A stretch of 64,000 nucleotides of DNA from Limnospira sp050045915 (GTDB lineage: Bacteria > Cyanobacteriota > Cyanobacteriia > Cyanobacteriales > Microcoleaceae), in contig JBNGCR010000005.1 in assembly GCA_050045915.1 (NCBI GenBank), positions 9,033-73,032 of the forward strand, written 5' to 3'. This document shows, piece after piece, positions 59,720 to 64,000 of the stretch. How positions within the stretch are numbered: position 1 is the stretch's first letter; every line of letters starts with the position of its first letter. The notes beneath the pieces are model-generated. The model was not told where the DNA came from, ran no database searches, and was given only the letters and a program-made list of their open reading frames with translations. Both the position numbers and the translations under genes were made by a program.

Positions 59720-61632
59720 TAGGGTGAAAATGGCTCCGGCAGGGTGCAGACAACCCGGAAACCGAGGACGCTGTGCCAGTCAATCGGGAAACCCCTTCCA
59801 CGGGAAGCACAACGGCAACCTGCGACGTGATAGCGCCACGACCCACCCCGTTCCACTCGTCTTCTGCCATCATTCAACAAATTGGCGATGTTATCGACAT
59901 AATTTTGATAGCGGTTATCGTTGTTTTTTTCATCCCAAACGCTACCATCTGAGGGGGCATCTAAATAACTGTTATGCCAGGGGTCGGCGCACCACTCCCA
60001 AACATTACCGTGAATGTCGAATAAACCAAAGGCATTGGCGTGTTGAAAATTAATAGGTGTGGTTTGTTTTCGGTGAACTCCTTTAGGGCCATAACCATAA
60101 CTGGAGTTACCGTTATAATTGGCAAAATTCGTTGTTATTGTTTCTCCGAGATGAAACGGGGTGGTTGTTCCCGCCCGGGCCGCATACTCCCACTCGGCTT
60201 CGCTGGGAAGTCGGTAGAGTTTTCTAGTTTTTTGGGAAAGTCGGGCGCAAAATTCGACGGCATCATACCATGAAACTCGTTCTGCCGGACGATCCGATCC
60301 TTGAAACCGAGATAAATCGGGGTCGAGATCTCTTTGAATTCTGGGAAAGTTAACGACTCGCTGCCATTGGGCTTGGGTAATCGGATATTTAGCAATTAAG
60401 AAGGGTTGAATCGTCACTTGACGCTGGGGACTCTCATCGTTCGATCGCCCTTCTTCATGGGCAGGCGATCCCATCGTAAAACTTCCCCCGGGAATCAGCA
60501 CCATTTCTAAAATGACTCCGTTTCCCAAACTTTCGATGATAAATTCTGCTTTGCCGCGATCGCGCCCAATTTCTCGACCCGTGGAATTGAGTTTGACGAC
60601 ATCAAATTCAAACGGATGAAGTTTGGGTTTAGAAGCGGATTGAATCAGACTGGGCGGCGGGGGAAGCGGTAATTTTATCCGTCCTTGAAACGTTTGATTT
60701 CCCGGACGAGACGGCGGTGAAGGCGGACGGGGAGGAAGGGGTAAATGGCGTTTTGATGGTATTTTAAAATCGCCCAACACTTCCGAAACCGATTGGTAGC
60801 GTTTTTTGGGTATCGTTTCCACCAAGCGATCTAAAATTTGACCCAATTCATCGCCGATCGCGTTTCCGTTCAAACCGTCCCGCCAGATCCACTCCCCCTC
60901 CACCGGATCGTATAAATCAAAGGGACTCATCTGGGTCAATAAATGCAGACAAGTCACGCCCAAACTGTACAAATCGCTGGCAAATCTGGGTTTTCCCATC
61001 GCCTGTTCCGGGGCGCAGTATTCCGCCGAACCGATAATCGTCCCGGTGACGCTGCGTTGAATTTTGGGGACGGCTTTCGCCGCGCCGAAATCCACCAAAA
61101 CCAATCGATTATCGCTTTCTCGTCTGATAATATTTTCCGGTTTGATATCCCGGTGGATGACGTTGCGATCGTGGACGAATTTCAAAACCGTCAATAAATC
61201 CCGCAAGAGTTCCCGGATTTGCTTTTCGGTAAACGCCCCGTTATTTTCTAATTCTTGCTGTAGCGTTTCCCCGTCGATAAATTCCTGCACCAAATATTGG
61301 CGGTTATCCGTGGTAAAATAAGCCAAAAGTTCGGGGATTTGGGGATGTTTTCCCAGTTCTTCCAGACGCCGCGCCTCTTGGTCGAACAATTCGGCGGCTT
61401 TGTCCAGGTTTCCGGTTCCCTGAGCTTGGGGGAGAAACTGCTTGATGACGCAGGGGGGTTTGGAGGGTTTGAAGTCATCGACGGCGAGGAACGTGCGCCC
61501 GAAGCCGCCCTGTCCGAGGATGCGTCGTGCCCAGTAGCGCTCGGCGAGGCGCAGTTTGCCGCCGCATTTCTGGCAAAACTGCCCGCCGTCGGGGTTGCCG
61601 TGGAGACAGTCGGGGTTGAGACATTGGATCAT
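59719..61632 (-). CDS. Serine/threonine kinase fused to a formylglycine-generating-enzyme/C-type-lectin-like domain
   Basis: 637 residues. N-terminal zinc-ribbon (CLNPDC, CQKCGG, residues 4-24); kinase domain about 33-300 with glycine loop ILGQGGFGRTF, catalytic HRDIKPEN, DFGAAK and the APE-type CAPEQA; Pro-rich linker about 305-345; FGE-type domain about 380-637 (MVLIPGGSFTMGSP, WYDAVEFCARLS, YRLPSEAEWEYAARAG, GNVWEWCAD, RGGSWR, GFRVV). The segment from RGGSW to GFRVV looks like the variable region of a diversity-generating retroelement target (see finding). FGE cysteines for sulfatase activation are not conserved here, so the domain is probably a binding fold rather than an enzyme. Confidence 0.9.
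   Translation of the reverse strand: MIQCLNPDCLHGNPDGGQFCQKCGGKLRLAERYWARRILGQGGFGRTFLAVDDFKPSKPPCVIKQFLPQAQGTGNLDKAAELFDQEARRLEELGKHPQIPELLAYFTTDNRQYLVQEFIDGETLQQELENNGAFTEKQIRELLRDLLTVLKFVHDRNVIHRDIKPENIIRRESDNRLVLVDFGAAKAVPKIQRSVTGTIIGSAEYCAPEQAMGKPRFASDLYSLGVTCLHLLTQMSPFDLYDPVEGEWIWRDGLNGNAIGDELGQILDRLVETIPKKRYQSVSEVLGDFKIPSKRHLPLPPRPPSPPSRPGNQTFQGRIKLPLPPPPSLIQSASKPKLHPFEFDVVKLNSTGREIGRDRGKAEFIIESLGNGVILEMVLIPGGSFTMGSPAHEEGRSNDESPQRQVTIQPFLIAKYPITQAQWQRVVNFPRIQRDLDPDLSRFQGSDRPAERVSWYDAVEFCARLSQKTRKLYRLPSEAEWEYAARAGTTTPFHLGETITTNFANYNGNSSYGYGPKGVHRKQTTPINFQHANAFGLFDIHGNVWEWCADPWHNSYLDAPSDGSVWDEKNNDNRYQNYVDNIANLLNDGRRRVERGGSWRYHVAGCRCASRGRGFPIDWHSVLGFRVVCTLPEPFSP
59755..59850 (-). other. 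Putative diversity-generating retroelement variable region
   Basis: Codes for the C-terminal lectin-fold segment RGGSW-RYHVAG-CRCASRGRGFPID-WHSVL-GFRVV. Against the usual FGE-type DGR template pattern (SWNNNPRNCRSANR and so on, recalled) nearly all differing positions fall where templates have AAC (Asn) codons: CGC, CAC, TCC, TTC, GAC, AGC and GTC here all could arise from AAC by A mutation. Confidence 0.6.
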
Positions 61633-61666
61633 GGCACGCGGGGATTGACACCTATAGCGCTGCGCG

Positions 61667-61700
61667 CAGGGAGTCGGGAGTCGGGAGTCGGGAGTCGGGA
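61667..61700. repeat. gggagtc tandem repeat
   Basis: About four gggagtc units (next to tatagcgctgcgcgcag, a spacer motif also seen near 5857 and 50050). Confidence 0.8.
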
Positions 61701-61826
61701 CTCAAAACTTTTGTAAGGATTTCACGGTTTCTTCGCCGATTCCAACTGTTAATATACCCTGAGCGCACCGCCATACATTAATTGTACTGCCAATCCCGCG
61801 ATAATTTGAAATTTAACACCATCGGA

Positions 61827-61865
61827 GAAACCGGGTTTTTCCAAAAAATGGAGACACCCGGTTTC
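61827..61865. terminator. gaaaccgggt / acccggtttc hairpin downstream of the amylase gene
   Basis: 10-bp arms GAAACCGGGT (61827-61836) and ACCCGGTTTC (61856-61865), 11 bases after the amylase stop when read on the minus strand. It belongs to the same repeat family as 59669-59719; a terminator role is plausible but there is no strong T-tract. Confidence 0.4.
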
Positions 61866-61875
61866 CGACATCAAC

Positions 61876-63741
61876 TTAAACGGCGGCCAAAATCACCATT
61901 CCCGCCGGAGGCAGATCCAGGCGGAGGGCCGATCGCCCTTTAAATTCCTCCACCGTCACCCGTTCGGAAGCGGGCGGATTTTGCAGTTCCGCATCACTCC
62001 AATCGCCGCGATAGAGCACTTGCAAACACGAACCGGGCGGATGGATAATGGCATCGACCGTGACGTAAGCGCCCCGGTTTTCCGTGCCGTTGGTATTGAT
62101 TGCCGCCACCACTTCGCGATCGCGGAAAATGCGCGACCAGGCGACCAATTCCCCCGCCCCCGGCATCGAAAACGGCCGGTTCAAAACCGACGTTTCCCGC
62201 AAATATTGCCGGCCCCGCCGCAGTGCCAAACCCGTCAAATCTTTCCCGTTGCGGATGCGGGCGATCGCGGCAATTCGCAAATAGGCCGGATGGCAACCGT
62301 CAAAAAAGTGACATTTTTCGGTTTCAAAGGCTCCGAAAAGCCCCCCAAACATCGCCTCCCGGATGTAGCGGTCTTCAAATCCGCCGCCGGGTTCGAGGTT
62401 GAAATCGTGGCGATCTTCCGTGCCGTCGAAGGCCTGTTCCGTGCCGTAATAAATGCAGGGAATGCCCAGCGTCGTCAACTGCACCCCCACCGCGTGGGCG
62501 ACCTGTTCGTAGCGGGCGGGGATGGAATTGTGGGCGGAAAAGCGGTGTTTTCCCTGCCGCCCCACCATGTCGTGGTCGTCCAAAATCGAAACGTGATACT
62601 GCCCCGCCAAACGGTGGCTGCCGAGGGCGTCGAAGCCGCCGAATTGCCCGAAAAATCCTTGCGGGTCCCGCTGTCCCTTCACGAACCCGGCCAGTTGAAC
62701 CGTCGGTTCGCCGATATCCAACACCGCATCCACATTCAAACCAAAAATTTCCAGGTAAGTTTTCGCCGTCGTGGCACCGCCGGTGACTTCCCCGAGAAGC
62801 ATGAAATTTTCCTTGCCGATGGATTCGGCATATTCGTGAATTGCACCGCAGAAATTCCGCGAAACTTCCCAGGGCAAATGTTTCACCGTATCGATCCGGA
62901 ACCCGTCGCAGTCGCTCAGGGCGATCCAATATTGGTAAACTCGAATGACCGCCGCCAGAGTATCGTCCCGACTCAAATTGAGGTCTTTTAAATCGAAGAA
63001 GTCGCCCCGCCGAAATTCGACGTCGGGATGGAGGGGATTTTCCCCAACATTAGCATCCCAGCGGCCGATCTGGCCAGCCCGGGTGTACCACTCCCAATTT
63101 TGAAATTCTCGCGGCCAAACGCCGTCTTCGATATCGGCAATTTCTTGGGTACTTTCACCCCGGCCCGATCGCCAACCGTGGATGTCGTGGGGCGGCGAAA
63201 ATCGGTAGGATTTCGTCGTCATCGGATTGCCGTTTCCGTCCCGGTAAAACCAGTTGTTGCCCGTGTGGTTGTAGATGATATCCAACATAACGTACATCCC
63301 GCGATCGTGGGCTGCATCGACGAGATCTCGCAAATCCTGGCGCGTTCCGAAGCGGGGGTCGATTTCCAAGAAGTTTTGGATGCCGTAGCCGTGGTAGGTT
63401 TCCAAGTCCTGCCGCTGTTTCCAAATCGGCCCCACCCAGAGGGTCGTCACGCCCAAGTTTTGGAGATAATCCAGTTTGCTTTCGATGCCTTTGAGGGTGC
63501 CGCCGACGAATTTTTTCCCCGCCGTCATCCAAACGGTTTTGTCGGCAGTTGGGTGGGAGGGATTGTCGCGATCGAACAGGGAAAAATCGCCTTCTTTGCC
63601 GTCGCTGAAGCGATCGGGCAACAGGAAGTAAAAGACCTGATCTTGCCAGGTGGCGGGGCTAGGATTCACCCGTCCCCGAGGCTTGAGATCGATGTCCGAT
63701 AACGTTTGGGGTGCCGTCGATTCGATGGGAGTTTTCATCAT
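61876..63741 (-). CDS. Alpha-amylase family glycosidase (GH13)
   Basis: 621 residues. The GH13 conserved regions are visible: YVMLDIIYNHTG (region I), GFRIDTVKH (region II, catalytic Asp nucleophile), MLLGEVTGG (region III, acid/base Glu) and ILDDHDMVG (region IV, transition-state Asp). N-terminal FYFLLPDRFSDG and a C-terminal beta domain (VVAAINTNGTENRG) fit. No signal peptide, so it is likely cytosolic and acts on glycogen or maltodextrins. An additional N-terminal stretch of about 30 residues precedes the barrel. Two ATG codons stand in tandem at the start (63741 and 63738). Substrate specificity is not clear from the sequence. Confidence 0.92.
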   Translation of the reverse strand: MMKTPIESTAPQTLSDIDLKPRGRVNPSPATWQDQVFYFLLPDRFSDGKEGDFSLFDRDNPSHPTADKTVWMTAGKKFVGGTLKGIESKLDYLQNLGVTTLWVGPIWKQRQDLETYHGYGIQNFLEIDPRFGTRQDLRDLVDAAHDRGMYVMLDIIYNHTGNNWFYRDGNGNPMTTKSYRFSPPHDIHGWRSGRGESTQEIADIEDGVWPREFQNWEWYTRAGQIGRWDANVGENPLHPDVEFRRGDFFDLKDLNLSRDDTLAAVIRVYQYWIALSDCDGFRIDTVKHLPWEVSRNFCGAIHEYAESIGKENFMLLGEVTGGATTAKTYLEIFGLNVDAVLDIGEPTVQLAGFVKGQRDPQGFFGQFGGFDALGSHRLAGQYHVSILDDHDMVGRQGKHRFSAHNSIPARYEQVAHAVGVQLTTLGIPCIYYGTEQAFDGTEDRHDFNLEPGGGFEDRYIREAMFGGLFGAFETEKCHFFDGCHPAYLRIAAIARIRNGKDLTGLALRRGRQYLRETSVLNRPFSMPGAGELVAWSRIFRDREVVAAINTNGTENRGAYVTVDAIIHPPGSCLQVLYRGDWSDAELQNPPASERVTVEEFKGRSALRLDLPPAGMVILAAV

Positions 63742-64000
63742 TATTTGAAGTCTAAATTGAGAACAGATGGAATCCCGAGGTCAAATCAATTTGACCCTTT
63801 CCTAATTTCATCCGGTGAAACGGTGCGGCCAACCGGATGAAATGATCGAATGGGTTCCGCGACATCCCGTCATATTAGATCCAGTTTTCGATCCGGCATC
63901 GATGGCAGATACCCCCGAGGCGCCCCGCCCCGAGCGGTGGGAGCAGGGGGAGCGGTGGGAGCAGGGGGAGCAGGGGGAGCGGTGGGAGCGGTGGGAGCAG
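63742..64000. repeat. Upstream region of amylase and G-rich tandem repeat at the window edge
   Basis: From about 63935 to the window end a degenerate array of gagcggtggg and agcaggggg units (at least eight) begins and continues beyond the window. The upstream part shows no gene; the amylase promoter should lie around 63745-63850. Confidence 0.75.

Noticed and set aside
1..64000. CRISPR arrays or tRNA/rRNA genes
   Set aside because: The repeats are tandem without unique spacers of regular length, and no tRNA-like cloverleaf or rRNA segment was seen.

Overview
The window is cyanobacterial chromosomal DNA, given as a scaffold with two 100-base gaps. The reasons are: the octamer GCGATCGC (HIP1) recurs throughout; several genes belong to cyanobacteria-typical families (a CpcS/CpeS-type bilin lyase, a Psb28-2-like protein, DUF3110, DUF2103, DUF3531 and DUF2232 proteins, a SyCRP1-like regulator, a urea transporter with an NtcA-type promoter); and the spacers are full of short tandem repeats of the kind common in filamentous non-heterocystous lineages. 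I cannot name the species.

Layout. 1-2253: 5' part of a huge surface protein (DUF4347, ELWxxDGT repeats, cadherin-like repeats) that runs off the left edge. 3-5.7 kb: a response regulator with an N-terminal HTH, a membrane-anchored FKBP isomerase, a phasin-like protein and a zinc-ribbon membrane protein. 6.1-7.8 kb: a bilin-lyase-family gene overlapping a solute-binding lipoprotein gene. 7.87-9.7 kb: an IS200/IS605 element with intact tnpA and frameshifted tnpB. 10.3-13.3 kb: a small coiled-coil protein, a CobT-type protein, a DUF2232 membrane protein and a SyCRP1-like regulator. 14-18.3 kb: a large acidic coiled-coil protein followed by an actin/Hsp70-like ATPase. 18.3-24.1 kb: a DUF1574 lipoprotein, a CrtI-type carotenoid desaturase and Tex. 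24.3-38.5 kb: a cell-surface block with a small RTX protein, a 1703-residue DUF4347/Calx-beta/RTX protein, a 2177-residue sulfotransferase-glycosyltransferase fusion and a methyltransferase. 38.7-40.4 kb: DUF3110 and MurQ. 40.5-46.6 kb: urtABCDE behind a consensus NtcA-activated promoter. 46.8-53.6 kb: small housekeeping and unknown genes (DUF2103, RsmG, ABC ATPase, TPR, DUF3531, NUDIX, two unknowns). 53.7-56.1 kb: a Psb28-2-like gene cut by an IscB element, then ureidoglycolate lyase. 56.1-63.7 kb: a hybrid histidine kinase next to a PhnD-like binding protein, a kinase fused to a formylglycine-generating-enzyme (FGE) domain, and a GH13 amylase.

The most interesting biology is in the mobile and diversifying elements. 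An intact IscB (the RNA-guided nuclease family ancestral to Cas9), with an apparent omega-RNA region, sits at the 3' end of the Psb28-2-like gene. Its two end hairpins have the same architecture as the two ends of the IS200/IS605 element 44 kb away, including compensatory base changes, so one TnpA may move both. A fifth, degenerate hairpin marks a probable remnant at 39.15 kb. The kinase-FGE protein ends in a segment that looks like the variable region of a diversity-generating retroelement target, although no reverse transcriptase lies in the window. Nitrogen themes recur (urea uptake under NtcA control, ureidoglycolate lyase), as do cell-surface themes.

All calls come from reading the sequence and remembered family features; no search was run.
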